From Lantana camara (lineage: Eukaryota > Streptophyta > Magnoliopsida > Lamiales > Verbenaceae): DNA of 64,000 bases. Positions within the stretch are counted from its first letter, which is position 1; the number at the start of each line of letters is the position of its first letter. This document shows positions 1 to 11,413 of the stretch, piece after piece. The stretch covers positions 86,513,501 through 86,577,500 of the forward strand of contig CM074862.1 in assembly GCA_037501455.1 (NCBI GenBank). Direction: 5' to 3'. A model generated the notes under the pieces. The model did not search any database. It had not been told where the DNA came from and saw only the letters and a list, made by a program, of their open reading frames with translations. The position numbers were made by a program, and so were the translations under genes.

Positions 1-2667
1 ATTCATCCCTAAATTTGATCATGGTTTCATGCATTTTTGGTTGATCTTGCAATATAGTCGATTTTGAGCATTGATGTTGATCTTCCTCGATTCTTAATGG
101 ATTTGAATGATTCCAAGCCTGAAAGTGACTATTTTGATGTCTTCTTCTCATTTATGATCATTAATTTTATGGTAGTTGAGGTATTTATAAGATATCATTT
201 ATGGCTCTTTGAAAAATTTTGAAGAATGGTCACGTACGACAGCCTTTCAGGTCTGATCTCTTTTGGGACTGATATGTATGTTGAATTTGGTGTTGTGTTG
301 CTGCGTTTTGGATAGATTAAGTGACCTGAACATGTTGAGTTGAAGGAGATCAGTCATGCCCTGTTTTTTCGTTGATTTTGGCCCTGTTTCGGACTGATTT
401 CCACTGCGTTGATTGCTGTCCCTTTTTCCTTGCTTTTCTGCTATAATTTCAGTCGTGGGGGAGGGAAATTTTGGTGTCAGTTGGCTGCTAGATCTTCTGC
501 TTTACCTGTGTGTTAGCTGCTGCTGCATTGTCATGAAAGAAAACAGGGGAATGTCTGCGTGAATTTTGCTGCTTTGCGAAGGTCGCGCCTGCGACCGATT
601 TGCTTGTATTTGGAGTCGCGCCCGCGACTCATATTTAAGCTGCTCACGTATTCAGAAATTAGAGGAAAATTTGGCTGAAAATAGGGTAGCCGCCGCTACC
701 ATTTCATGAAGAAAATGGGTCGCGGCCGCGACCCGTGCTCTTTCTGGAAATAACTTTCAGCTTTAAAACTATTATGCATGGTTTTAATCTACTTCCTAAT
801 TCTCAATGTTTGCATGCAGAGGCATTTATTGCATTTGTTTTATCAAGTATATGCATGCATAATTGTTTCTTTTGTGTGATGTACATGTGCTGTACGTGCA
901 ATTTATATGTATATATATATATATTATTAATGTAGGTCTAATATTATATATCATTGCATGCATTTTCTTTAGGTACATATATATATATATAAATGTAATA
1001 AATGCATGCATGATTATATGTAATATAATATAATTATATATATATATATAGATAATTTGCATGCATGGGAATTAATCTACGTGTATATATATATATATAT
1101 ATATATATGATTATTATATTTTAAATGTTATTTGAATTAATTGATTTTAGAATTTAAGTGTTACTTTAATTTGTGTTATTTAATTTCCGAACATGACTTG
1201 AATGATTCCATTTGCCTATTTTCTAATTATGAACTTGTTATACTACATGTTATATTCGTTATTTGTAATTCGTGGATCAATTTGATTTAAATGTGAAGGT
1301 TATAAACTTGAATGACTTTAAACGTTTCTTGAAATGAATGAAATGAACGTTTATATGTCTTTATGACATTAATAGTGCACATGAACATGTTTATTACATA
1401 ACATACTCTCTCATGCACTCATATCATGATCCTTTCATTGCCGAGCGTCTTGATTGGTCATTTTGAGTCTCACTTCACCTTTCTTGCACAGATTTTGATC
1501 CCGTTGGAGACGAGGCCGGTCCGTGAGGCTCTTGTGCTTCTTTTTGACTGTTTAAGGTGGGTTTTTCTTCTATGTAGATATAAGACCCTATATATACCTT
1601 CAATGTGAAAGTTTTCGACCAAAAATTATATATATGTAGAGAGTCGTTTTAAAGAGTAAATGTTTTCAATGTAAAGCCTTATTTTATAAACCCTACCTAA
1701 TGTTTTGGCGAGAAATGATCGAATGCACGAATGGGGCCCAGGGACTTAGTGTGAGTGGCTATCCGGGGAGGCATGGGCTGACGGTGATCCCTCACACTAG
1801 TTCCACCAATGAACAGTGTAACCGGACCTCGTTAGGAGTTAGCGAGGAATGGACGCTGAGCGCCATCTGGGGAGTCATGTAACCCCTTTTGGTCAATGAA
1901 TGAGTGGTCGGGCCTTGCAAACCCACCACCAACCCGGAGGAAGAAGGTGCAAATGTTAATGATTGAGCACAAAAGAATGTTTGCATGAAAAGAAAGAATG
2001 AATGAATGTTTAAATGGTTTACACAAGGTGTTGGTTGGAGATAATGCACGCCCACTCGCCGGGCCAATAATGACCTAATGTTAATGATTCGTCATAATCC
2101 CTTTTGATGATTTCTATTTCACCCACTTGGGAAATTCTTTAAAACCTCACTTGGGATTATAGCTTGCATGTGATTGTTTAAATATCGTCGTATATTATAT
2201 TTATGCCCCGTTTTTATACCCACCAGTCCCTTTTGGACTGAACCCTTTGGTTTTCAGTTGTTTTATGCAGGTGTTGAGGGAGCTAGGCGGGAATACGAGT
2301 CCTAGGTCTTGCATTCGTCTCTAGCTCTTATATTTTGGTCGTACACTTGCATACTTTTATTTTGACCATTGTATATGTATAATGATATGGTGCGTACACA
2401 TATTTTGGGCCGTGATGGCATGTGATGATGTATATGAATTATTTTTGGAGCTTGGATGCTCATGGTATATATATATGGTATATGTTCATATATTGCTTCC
2501 GCTTTAATGTTAAATTCTGATTTTATGGTTCAAGGGTTAGTCCCGCCTAGCATAGAGTGTGCGTATGTCCCCGTTCGCCGTGATTTAGCTCGGGTATGGA
2601 TCGTTCATTTCATATTCGGGTCGGGTCTCGGTGCGGGGGATGTGACACATTGCGCTCGGGTGTTACA
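1..2667 (+). mobile_element. 3' part of a long Ty3/gypsy-type LTR, cut by the window edge
   Basis: No gene is visible. The right end TGTTACA at 2661-2667 matches the LTR terminus form of the two other long LTRs here. The layout also matches: GC-rich inverted words near 580-735 (TCGCGCCCGCGAC type), a GC-rich block near 1735-1930, then a CCGCCTAGC / GTTCGCCGTGA block at 2545-2585 and a GC-rich tail. The 6241-9806 solo LTR, read on its minus strand, has the same order. The left end lies outside the window, so solo LTR or full element cannot be decided. It directly abuts the broken LINE at 2668. Family assignment rests on layout, not on a search. Confidence 0.6.
895..1110. repeat. AT dinucleotide microsatellites with GCATGCAT words
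   Basis: Four separate (TA)n runs occur near 905-925, 976-991, 1037-1052 and 1085-1108, interspersed with GCATGCAT-type palindromes. They sit inside the LTR-like segment. No coding potential is supported; short open frames here are chance products of the repeats. Confidence 0.8.
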
Positions 2668-3416
2668 TGTACTATGTTCTTAATATCATTATGTCTCAAC
2701 CACATTTCTTGGAAGCGAAATGGCGAGGGGTGCGTTTCCCGAATTTCATCGCACTCAATTAAAAGAGGACAATGATCTGAGGTGCTTCTAGCCAGGTGCT
2801 TAACATTAGTAGAAGGAAATATGTCGGCCCATTTTTCTGAGACTAACACGCGGTCTAGTCTTTGCCATAGTCCGCTCTTTTTCCAGGTGAAGTTCCCTCC
2901 CTGGAATGGCGGTTCAACCAGAGAAGTGTCAAGAATGAAATCATTGAATTCGCTAATACCTTGAAAATCAGCTCGTTGACCTCCACGCCGTTCTTCTGGG
3001 CTACGGATGATGTTGAAATCCCCTCCTATCATCCACTGCTCTAAGTTATCTGAGGAGTTCCTGAAATCATCCCAAAGTTCCCGTCTAGCAACCGTATCAC
3101 ATTCTGCGTACACTACCGTGAGTAGAAGAGGAGTTGGCTATTTACTGTTTTTGAGCCTTAAGTGGAGATATTGTCGCTCGTTACGAAGGACAGTCACCTC
3201 AGTATCTTCACTGGAGAAAAACCAAATGTGGTTGGAGATATTTGAAACAACTTTGTCGAATCTGAATTTATAACACATATAGCTAGATTCAAGAGAGATC
3301 ATAGGTTCTAGGATAGCTAAAAAATCCAGCTTATTCCGCCTCAGGTAGTCCTTGAGGATACGTTGCCGGCCCCCATTACGTATCCCCCGTATGTTCCATA
3401 TTATTCCTCTCATCAT
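2668..3416 (-). pseudogene. LINE ORF2 N-terminal AP-type endonuclease, truncated
   Basis: It starts with ATG at 3416, overlapping the ORF1 stop as ATGA. The product begins MMRGIIWNIRGI, typical of plant L1 endonucleases. After about 92 codons there is an in-frame TAG, then the frame continues with the catalytic motifs GGDFN and SDHCPL of the exonuclease-endonuclease-phosphatase fold. The frame runs into the neighbouring LTR at 2667 and reverse transcriptase is missing. In intact elements this domain nicks target DNA to prime reverse transcription. The nonsense codon and truncation make it non-functional. Confidence 0.85.
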
Positions 3417-4667
3417 GGACGGGTGTTTTGAAAGGCCGACGATCGCAACGTCCTTTTAGAGGCCTGTTTGAGAGGGGATGTTTGCTTTGATTTTTTCTTC
3501 TTTTTTTCCACCAGCTGGAAATCAGATGCATTGGTGTCGCCATCCAGTGAAGGGGAGCGATTGTACAAAGCCAACTGTTTCTCTATTTCCGGATCATCTT
3601 CATGTATCTGGTTGTCATCACTTTCCGAACTTGTGTCCGGATCCACCACTAAGGCAAGTTGGTTTTGCTCTGTATCTGCTGATGTGGTTGCATTCATTCC
3701 CATTAAGTTCTGCCAAGCTTCTTTTAAATCCTTAGCTTCGGCTGATGGGAGAACTTCCAGGTTAATGTCTTGGTTTTCCTTGTTGTTATCCCTCTCCTTG
3801 TCATTCTGATCATTCTCAACTATACTTGCATGCTCATCTGTGGTTTTTGTGTCGTTTCCTTGGGATTGTGTGAGTATCGTAGGGCCCTCTACCCTAGATG
3901 GTGGTTCATTTGTTTGCTCGCTACCATTGTTTCCAGGTTATTGGGTGTTCTGTTCGTTCTGCCCTCTTGCTTTTTGGATCCATTTAGTTTCCTGGTGCCC
4001 CATCAGGCATCTTTTTTTTCGAATCTCCACGGTACGAATCCTCTTCGGATGTTTGGGCCGTCGCTTTCCCTTTTAGCTTTTGTTGTGTGTCTCTTTTCTC
4101 CTGAATTACTTGCCTTAGGTCAGGTAGCTCCTCCGTATTCTCCTGATTTGAGGTATCAGTATCGTGGCAGTCTTTCGAGTCATGGCCTAACCGCGAGCAT
4201 TTACGGCAGTAAGCCGGCAGTCGTTCATAGATGATAGGTTGAACTAAGGTTCCCCCGTTGAATCCGATGCTGATTTTCGTTTTCAGTGGTTGCAGTAAAT
4301 CTAATTCTATGCAGGCTCTCGCAAAATCCGGTCTGTTGCAATTGAAAGTCCCTTCATCATAAACAAGTGGCTCGCCAATTTGTCGAACGATGTCGTGTAA
4401 CATCTCCGGTTTGAAAATTTATGTTTTCAGCGCTGGGAGTTTAATCCATACTGGAGCGATTGATGATTCGACGCTTGGGTTGAAGGTTGGCATCCATTTA
4501 AGGACGCGCATTGAGTACCCATCAAAGGTGAGGATTCGGCGCAACCAGATTTTGGAGTAGTCTTCATCGCAACTTAGTCGTATCAGGACATGTTTGACGT
4601 TCATGACCCCTAGCTTGAATTCTCCTTTCAGTTCCAACTCCATGAAGAGCTCTTGGAGACGTTCCAT
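3413..4667 (-). pseudogene. LINE ORF1 (DUF4283-like region and CCHC zinc knuckle), broken
   Basis: The frame starts at 4667. The first 82 codons end at an in-frame TAA near 4419, after which the same frame resumes with homologous-looking sequence. A CCHC knuckle of the form CRKCSRLGHDSKDC lies in the middle piece (4403-3984). A frameshift between about 3984 and 3703 moves the acidic and lysine-rich C-terminal part into another frame, which ends with TGA at 3415-3413. In plant L1 elements ORF1 is a gag-like RNA-binding protein that coats the transcript. The long plus-strand frames here (3468-4234) are antisense shadows. Confidence 0.8.
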
Positions 4668-4703
4668 CGTCGGATATCCATGGGAGAATTTTCTGATAAG
4701 GGC

Positions 4704-4765
4704 ATCTTAATAGGTTAAATCAATATTATATATGTGTAGATGTGTAATGTGTTTTTGATATTATA
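4704..4765. repeat. Short direct repeat flanking the hAT element, left copy
   Basis: The words ATCTTAATAGGTTAAATC and ATATGTGTA(G/C)ATGTG with GTTTTTGATATT occur here and again at 5873-5925, on the far side of the hAT insertion. The two copies predate or accompany the hAT insertion and probably reflect a local tandem duplication. Confidence 0.6.
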
Positions 4766-4773
4766 GTATATAT

Positions 4774-5858
4774 CAGTGGCGGAGCCACCCCTTCTTTAGG
4801 GGATACAATTGACCCCCCTCAAACTTTTTTTTTTTTTTTTTTATTATTATGTAGATATATAGGTTTTGCATATGAAATTTTATGAGAATTTTATTATTGA
4901 CCCCCCCCCACTAAAATTAAAATTAATACTAATGAGGGTCAATATAATAAATTAATAATAATTGGGACCAAATAAATAAAATAATATATATATGTTCCAT
5001 TTAATAGTCCAATCTATCATAAGTTTAATAATTTATATTTCAATTAAAATTTGTAACTTCTATATTTTTTCCCCATTCAAGTATATAATTCAATTATATT
5101 GCTCATTTTAGTTTGCACATTGATCGATGCCCTTAACTTTTTAGTTTTTTCACAATTATTAAAAAAATATGCAAAAGGAAATAAAATCGAATGTTTGGTA
5201 ATCTCCAATTTTATAGAACAGAATATCCCATACAACAAAGAAATCCATTTAACTCTTCTTTCTCATTTTTCCTTTTTTTCGACCGCGGTGGTGCCGCCTT
5301 TTTAACCGTCAAGGTAAATTTCATAATTGTTATCTTTTTTTATTTCTTATGTATTTATGTTGTCCAATCGGGGAGTTTTATATTGTTTGGTGGCATTTCA
5401 TCTTCTTTATTCCAGTTAGTAATTTAGGGTAAATATACAGTAAATTCGGCTGAAATTTTGTTTCATTTTGTTAATATCATATATTTTGGTTTTGCTTCCT
5501 TGTACAATCAATTACCCTGCAGTCCTGCTTCTAAAATTGGCTTTAATTCTACCAGTTGTAACAACTACAGTGGAAAGAACATTTTCTACAATGAAATACA
5601 TCAAAAATCGGTTGAGAAATAGGATGGGCAACGAATGGTTGAATGATTGTTTGGTTACATATATTGAAAATGATATGTTTGACAATGTTTCCAATGATTT
5701 GATTATGTATCGTTTTCAGAATATGAATAACCTACGCGAACATTTGTGAGATACAAACTTGTAAGTACTTTAAAAAAATATTCGAAATTTCACTTGTTAT
5801 TTTTTTTAGTATTATGTTTGGTCGACCCCCCTGAATATATTTTCTGGCTCCGCCACTG
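4774..5858 (+). mobile_element. hAT-superfamily deletion derivative with 8-bp target duplication
   Basis: The element is bounded by perfect 14-bp terminal inverted repeats, CAGTGGCGGAGCCA at the left and its reverse complement at the right. It is flanked on both sides by the 8-bp direct repeat GTATATAT (4766-4773 and 5859-5866), the length expected for hAT transposition. At 1085 bp it is too short for a full transposase and retains only the C-terminal dimerisation region at 5468-5749. Long C, A and T runs near 4810-4910 lie just inside the left end. A rearranged relative lies at 13913-14203. Confidence 0.92.
5468..5749 (+). pseudogene. hAT transposase C-terminal dimerisation fragment
   Basis: The open frame encodes the conserved hAT C-terminal block, recognisable from LALILPVVTTTVERTFSTMK followed by NRLRNRMG and WLNDCLVTYIE. 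This matches the TTF-type/ZMYM1-like hAT transposases common in plant genomes. The region normally mediates transposase dimerisation. The BED finger and the catalytic acidic residues are absent, so no active enzyme can be made, although the frame itself is still open. It lies inside the 4774-5858 element and ends about 110 bp before the right terminal repeat. Confidence 0.85.
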
Positions 5859-5866
5859 GTATATAT

Positions 5867-6235
5867 ACATATATCTTAATAGGTTAAATCATATATGTGT
5901 ACATGTGTTTTTGATATTTCATGTATTTTATATGTTTATGACTTTGTGTCTATGATACATAATTACATATATATATATTACTAACATGTATGGTACTAAC
6001 TACTATGATTTAATGAGATACTATGTAATTACGTATCATATATTATAATAAAATATGTATGTTTACATTAACACTTTGACGTACAAATTAGTAAATTCTA
6101 AGAGAATATTTAAATGAGCAAAAAAGTGCATTTAATGTAGTAAAAATGTCTTAATAGAATATGATAAATGTTAGGGTATTTATATAAAAATAATCAGGGG
6201 TATTTCCATATAATTTATCACTGGGGAATTAGACA
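5867..6235. other. Intergenic AT-rich gap
   Basis: It contains the right copy of the hAT-flanking direct repeat (5873-5925) and AT-rich sequence up to the 5-bp duplication AGGCC at 6236-6240. I see no gene. Confidence 0.6.
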
Positions 6236-6240
6236 AGGCC

Positions 6241-9200
6241 TATAGCACCCCAAGCGGTGGGGCACCACACCCCCGCATTATAACCCGACACGTGTACGAA
6301 ATGGAAAGTCCATACACGCACCAAGTCACAGCGAACGGGTGACAAACGAAAAAATCAACCTAAGCTAGGCGGTACCTAAATCCTGTAAAAATGAAAATAT
6401 GCAAAACCTGAATGCAGAAGCGATACAAAATACGAATTATCAAAAACTTTAATCAACTATCATAATTCATATATTCCAGAAAGTAAATAAACATCAACTA
6501 AACGGGTTCAACTAACAAGGAAACTTGTCCTAACCTGTCCCCGAATAACATACAACAATAACGGGTTCAATTAATCCAAGTTCTGTCCTAACCTGTCCCG
6601 AATTCCATATATTCAAACTAGAAATGCAAACCTGTACGGAATATATCTTATACAAAATTTCAAACATAATTCGGAGCAAAGTACTTAACAAAATCAAACA
6701 GACCGACACCGACTCGACAGACACGACACACAGCCGCCTATCTCGAACTCCAAGAACCTGAACCTGCACTAAAAACATAAAGGGGGAGGGGTCAATCCAA
6801 AGACTGAGCGAGGGGCTAACACACGCACACTATACATATACATAGAGCATAACACATAATGTATTTAAAGTTCATTAATCGGGGTGTGATTTTTGCAATC
6901 CAAAATATTTTCTCATGATAGTAGGTGTTCATGAATCGGGGCGTGGTTTTTGCAATCCAAAATATTTTCGCGTGATAGTAGGTGTACAGGGAGATTGAAG
7001 CCTAAGGGCAAAATAATCAATTTTAATTATTTATAAATCCACTCCCGTTTCACAAACCATTTAAATTCAAACAAAACTCGGCGGGAACGAGTTCAAACCA
7101 ACCAAACTCCGTTCAAAACAAAGATCTAAATCAAAAGTAAAACATAATTCAGAATCAAACAAACATACCTCTCCTCCGGGTGGTGGCAGGGTGGCGCCAC
7201 CCCGACCATCGATCGAACAGTAAGGGTCGTGAGTTTCATGACACTCACGCCCAAGGACTCCTTCTCCCACCAAGCCTCTTAGTGGGTTTAGGGGTGATCC
7301 TAAGTGTGGAGACCGCACTCGGGAGTAACCCGACGGCCCGATACCGTCCCGAGTCTCCTTTGCACAAATCTCCGGGGCCTAGTTCAAATTGTTTAAAAGT
7401 TCTAAGTTCATAAGTTCAAAATTCATAACCCGCTACAAACAGACAGACAGACATATGTCATGCATATCATACTTATCATATAGTACGTACATATCACACA
7501 CTGACCCCAAAATCATATCAAAATCAAAGCTAAGCATACGTAGGCTCATACATAGCGTTTTATACTTTTCAAATCAAATCATATGACAAAACTGGCAGAG
7601 TACGTACTTCGCACATATCTACATATACATAAGGCTTATAAGTCGTATGCATTAAAAAACGAGCACGTTATAATAGGGCATAACTATATCCTAACCTTAC
7701 CTGGTACCAAACAAAGCTGAAGACACAACAAACGGTCCACCCAGGAACCTACAAGACCCACTCGAAGAGCATTTGTACCAATTTGAACACAAAACAAGGG
7801 ACTCAGACTCAAACAACCACCACAAAGACGCACGGCAATGCTCAACATGATAGTGGTATGCATAAGTGTCCATATTGTGCTTCTAATGTGGTGTCGTGGT
7901 CAAATTAGGCATATTAATGCTCAAGTGTTGCATATAACCTTAGTTTCATAAATATTACACAAACACCCCTTAGGCAAATTCATGAAGGTTTAGAAAAATT
8001 CCATAAACATCCCCTAATGAGATTAAGCTCCAATTAATCAACCTATCGTTGTTTAGCCTAGGCACAATTAATATTAAAAGATACATATATACACAGGAGG
8101 CACGTAATCAATAGGTATAATCGAATTCAATACGAGAATAATACAATTATCAATTAATGTAATTCAATTAGTTACTAAAACTCCTAACTTATCTCCTACA
8201 CCCAAGTTCTCAAGTAGATGCGAATGCTCGGCTTATTAATTTTATACATATAATGCAAAGTGAACAATAATAACATTAGGCACGTTTGTGATTCATAATA
8301 ATCGAAACTTTACATGCTCCTCCATCACAAATTGATTCAAGCTTATTTAAGCACATACAATTCTAGTTTCTAAATATTACGCTAACACCCCTTCAATTTA
8401 GACAATTAGCTCAATTCGACAAAACGGGATTCAAAGTGCAAATCAAAGCATCAACATATTTCATAATTTATTTAATACATGATTTCATATACAAGGGAAT
8501 ACATTTTGATCGGCAATTCAAGCATATGGAAATTAATTTACATTTAGAACAATTAAATCAAATATTCTCAATTATACAAATAAATTCATATCAATTAAAC
8601 CGAGTGTCCAATTGACGAACGAAAAGTGGCGTTAAACTCACTACAACGAGGCGGACAAACTGTCCGAAGCCCGTTGAAATGCCGTCGCCGGAACAGTGGT
8701 CGGCGGCCACCAGAGCATGCCGGAAAAATCCTAAAAAATCACCCGTACAAGTACTCCTCGTGCTCGTTCCAATCCCTCGATCAAATTTTGGAAAATCCAA
8801 GCCAATCTCCTCCAATTTTAGATCTAAGAACATGAAAACCCCCAAATCTTCAAAATCCAATTACTTCCAAACCGGTGGACGAAAATCGAATTCGTAAGAG
8901 GGATCATCTTACCTGTGACGAGCCCTTCAAAACCCCCATAGTGGTTATCGGAAAATATCCCCGGAGCGGACCTCCACCGAGAACCGTCGTTGCGCCTCGC
9001 CGGAACCACCACCTACGCCGTGAATTGGGTCAATCCGAGGCCAGAAATGGAATCAGGGGATCAAAACAGGTGGAAAGCAGCCTAAGTTCCTCTGGAAAAA
9101 CCCGGCGGACGCCGCTGCTACAGTGCATGCACTGCCTCGGTGTGATTTCAGGCGGCACGTGCGACGCCGTCCGGCGTCCAAAGGTTGCGCCGCCAACGGG

Positions 9201-9806
9201 AAAAGTTGCGCATAGGAGTCGCGCTCCAAACCTGCCTAAAACTCTGGCAGATTGCACCGTTGTAGGCCACCGCGAACTGTCACTAAAGGTGGCAGCCAAA
9301 ATCCCGCCGCCTGTAACTCGCCATAGCGCCACCACTGCTTATCGTCGGGCCACGAATCTAGTATCAATGTGACCGCGTCGTTGACCGCGTCATCGAATTC
9401 CATCGAGAAACGAGCGAGTTAGGGAAGAGTGTGTGTTTTAGGTGTGGTGTGTATGAAAATGTCGTGAGAGGAGAGAAAGAGCGGGAGAGGAGAGAGAGAG
9501 CTGAAGTTTGAAGTTTAGCTCGCAAAACGATGATCGATAGAAGGGGCTAACAATGTCAGAATTTGGCAAACTTAGAGTCTATGGACTCGTTTCGATGCCC
9601 CGAACGCGTTAAAGAGGTCAAAAAAGTCAAAATCTCGATCGAACGAGCAGTGACCGAAAAACCCCTAAAAAGAGAAAATTACAAACAAGCTCCTAAACTC
9701 TAAAAGAATTCAAAATAGGCCACTTAAAACACAAGATCACATAATTAAACACATAATAAAGTTGAAACGTGGCGTACCTTATATGTCGGACGAGCGGGAT
9801 GTTACA
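6241..9806 (-). mobile_element. Solo LTR of a long-LTR Ty3/gypsy-type element, perfect 5-bp TSD
   Basis: On the minus strand it begins TGTAACATCCCGCTCG (at 9806) and ends GGGGTGCTATA (at 6241). The 5-bp direct repeat AGGCC flanks it exactly, at 6236-6240 and 9807-9811. No primer-binding site, polypurine tract or coding region adjoins it, so it is best read as one LTR left by intra-element recombination. It is 3566 bp long with GC-rich stretches around 7180-7380 and 8640-9410 that create spurious open frames. An internal duplication of about 65 bp is seen at 6866-6985 (words ATCGGGG..TGGTTTTTGCAATCCAAAATATTTT). The class is inferred from layout shared with the 19551 element. Confidence 0.85.
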
Positions 9807-9811
9807 AGGCC

Positions 9812-10261
9812 AGTCTTAAGGTTGTGACCCAATAGATGGTTGTCTCCTTTGTGAGTTACATCAGTCATATTATGGTGATAAGGTGATGATGAAGACATCT
9901 ATACGAAACATTAAATGTTTTTGATGAACATTTAATGCGTCTTCAAATGCACGGTCGAAGTGCTACCTCAAGAAAGGATGGCGAAGTCAAGTGGCCCATC
10001 GGAGAGGACAATACAAAAGGAACTAATAGTGACTATTTGACAGTTTTCTTTAGGCTCATGAATCCTTCTTGGTGTTGAACTCGAAGGGCTCATTGATAAG
10101 ACTTTTCGTTCACGTAGCATCGATTGGCTCGAGGGAAATTAACGTGACACGCTATATTTGGATCATACTTAAAATAACATTTTCTCTTTATATTATAATG
10201 ATCACATTGGTCAATATGTCCTCATCTTATTATAAGTTGACTCATCTTTAACCATCGAAGA
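9812..10261. other. Unassigned intergenic sequence
   Basis: There is no supported gene. A small imperfect inverted word around ACATTAAATGTTTTTGATGAACATTTAATG occurs near 9907-9937. The rest is unique-looking sequence of normal composition that may be an old transposon relic I cannot name. Confidence 0.4.
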
Positions 10262-10440
10262 TTTTTTTTGGTCTAGACCAGGGCATCCACCGTCGACTGC
10301 AGTGACTAGTCCCCTCGCTGGATTGTAGGCACCTCATAGGGTGGAACAACTGGCCAGAAGATTTAAAGCTGCTTCATACCCAAAGTCAGGGTTCGAACTC
10401 CTGACCTTTGGTTAAGGATGGATGAGTCCCTTACAAGTAA
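10262..10440 (-). mobile_element. SINE-like repeat with tRNA-derived B box
   Basis: On the minus strand the unit carries TTAACCAAAGGTCAGGAGTTCGAACC, where AGTTCGAACC resembles a Pol III B box in the context of a tRNA T arm. About 130 bp of unrelated body follow and it ends in an A-rich tail (T run at 10262-10268 on the plus strand). This order is that of tRNA-derived plant SINEs. The A box is not clear and I could not define target duplications. Confidence 0.45.
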
Positions 10441-10746
10441 ATAAACGTTTAATTTTCAAGCTCAAAAATCAAAATAGTACCTTACAAAACTCAAATAATC
10501 TGAGCCACCCAATTTAAAATTCATACCGCTCAAGATATTAACACTTGGCACCCTAAAGAAGACTGCTGATTTGAAAAGATAACTTGTACATTTTTGCCTT
10601 CTATACTGTTGATATGTCACTATTTGATTTGAGCTGCAGAAAATTTATGCTAAAAAGTTTCACAGCACCTCGTAATAAATTTTCGTGTATTTACTATTTA
10701 AGTATGGGGGAATTTGAGAAACCCCAATTGTATAGTCAATCCATAT
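10441..10746. other. Intergenic gap with one arm of a direct repeat
   Basis: There is no gene. It contains a roughly 30-bp sequence at 10674-10706 (AATAAATTTTCGTGTATTTACTATTTA) that recurs at 11090-11120 on the other side of the palindromic MITE. Confidence 0.55.
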
Positions 10747-11017
10747 GTCTAAAAAAAATTTTAGTTCACTCTCAAATTCACATATATAATTTGAGTTAAC
10801 TCCCCAATTTTGGGGGCAGATACCACATATGGTGATTTAGATACACCATATGACGAATTAGGTACACGATTCTTGAGTTTATCTAAATCACCATATGTGG
10901 TATCTAAATCGTCATATGATGTATCTAAATCGCCATATGTGGTATCTGCCCCCAAAATTGGGAAACTAACTCAAATTATACATGTGAATTGGGAAGTGAA
11001 CTAAAATTTTTTTAGAC
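10747..11017. mobile_element. Near-palindromic foldback MITE
   Basis: The left arm GTCTAAAAAAAATTTTAGTTCACT, the word CCCCAATTTTGGGGGCAGAT and ACCACATATGG are mirrored in the right arm, so almost the whole 271 bp can fold on itself. The centre holds further inverted copies of ATACACCATATGACGA-like words. Because of the palindrome both strands encode short frames starting MGADTTYGDLDT, an artefact and not two genes. No transposase is present. The superfamily is not clear and the target duplication is ambiguous. Confidence 0.75.
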
Positions 11018-11331
11018 TAATGAGCAAACTAAAAATTTTTCAACTCATTTCCCCTTTAAGTATTGAGGTTGAAGGATTACGTTCTTCTAATAAATTTTCG
11101 TGTATTTACTATTTAGGTATTCAAGCCGGAGGATTATGTTCAACAGTTGCATAAGATAACTATGACGTATACAATCCATATTAATAGCCAACCAAAAATC
11201 AGGCCGTAGCAGTAAATTCAATCAACTTGTGAGTTGTGATCAATACAAATTTCCATGTGAATTGAACACTTACAATTTCCCTAACCTTGTTACTAATATA
11301 TATCAAATCGACAATACCCATGCCGACGATC

Positions 11332-11413
11332 GTCGCTTTGGCCGAGTGGTTAAGGCGTGTGCCTGCTAAGTACATGGGGTTTCCCCGCGAGAGTTCGAAT
11401 CTCTCAGGCGACG
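11332..11413 (+). tRNA. tRNA-Ser (anticodon GCT)
   Basis: This 82-nt sequence folds as a class II tRNA. The acceptor GTCGCTT pairs with AGGCGAC, followed by discriminator G. The D arm contains GGCCGAGTGGTTAAGGC, the usual A-box form. The anticodon stem TGTGC/GTACA encloses loop CTGCTAA with GCT at 11365-11367, reading AGC/AGT serine codons. A long variable arm GGGGTTTCCCC follows, as expected for serine. The T arm is GAGAGTTCGAATCTCTC with a good B box. There is no intron and no encoded CCA. T runs downstream from 11422 can stop Pol III. It lies about 220 bp from the 3' end of the EF-hand gene, on the opposite strand. Confidence 0.96.

Larger units (their letters stand above)
2668..4703 (-). 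mobile_element. Non-LTR retrotransposon (LINE), 5' half only, decayed
   Basis: Read on the minus strand this is the 5' half of a plant L1-type LINE: ORF1 (RNA-binding, CCHC knuckle) followed by the endonuclease part of ORF2. Reverse transcriptase and RNase H are absent because homology stops at the boundary with the gypsy-type LTR at 2667/2668. The likely history is that an LTR element inserted into the LINE and its 3' half lies left of the window. Both ORFs carry stops or frameshifts, so this copy is dead. Confidence 0.85.

Noticed and set aside
3770..4234. 154-codon plus-strand frame
   Set aside because: Antisense to the LINE ORF1, which carries the recognisable CCHC knuckle.
8875..9372. 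165-codon plus-strand frame, arginine- and proline-rich
   Set aside because: It lies inside the GC-rich part of the solo LTR, has no domain, and an equally open frame runs antisense (9030-9335).
10761..11004. Two convergent frames with identical MGADTTYGDLDT starts
   Set aside because: They are a consequence of the palindromic MITE; no sign of translation.
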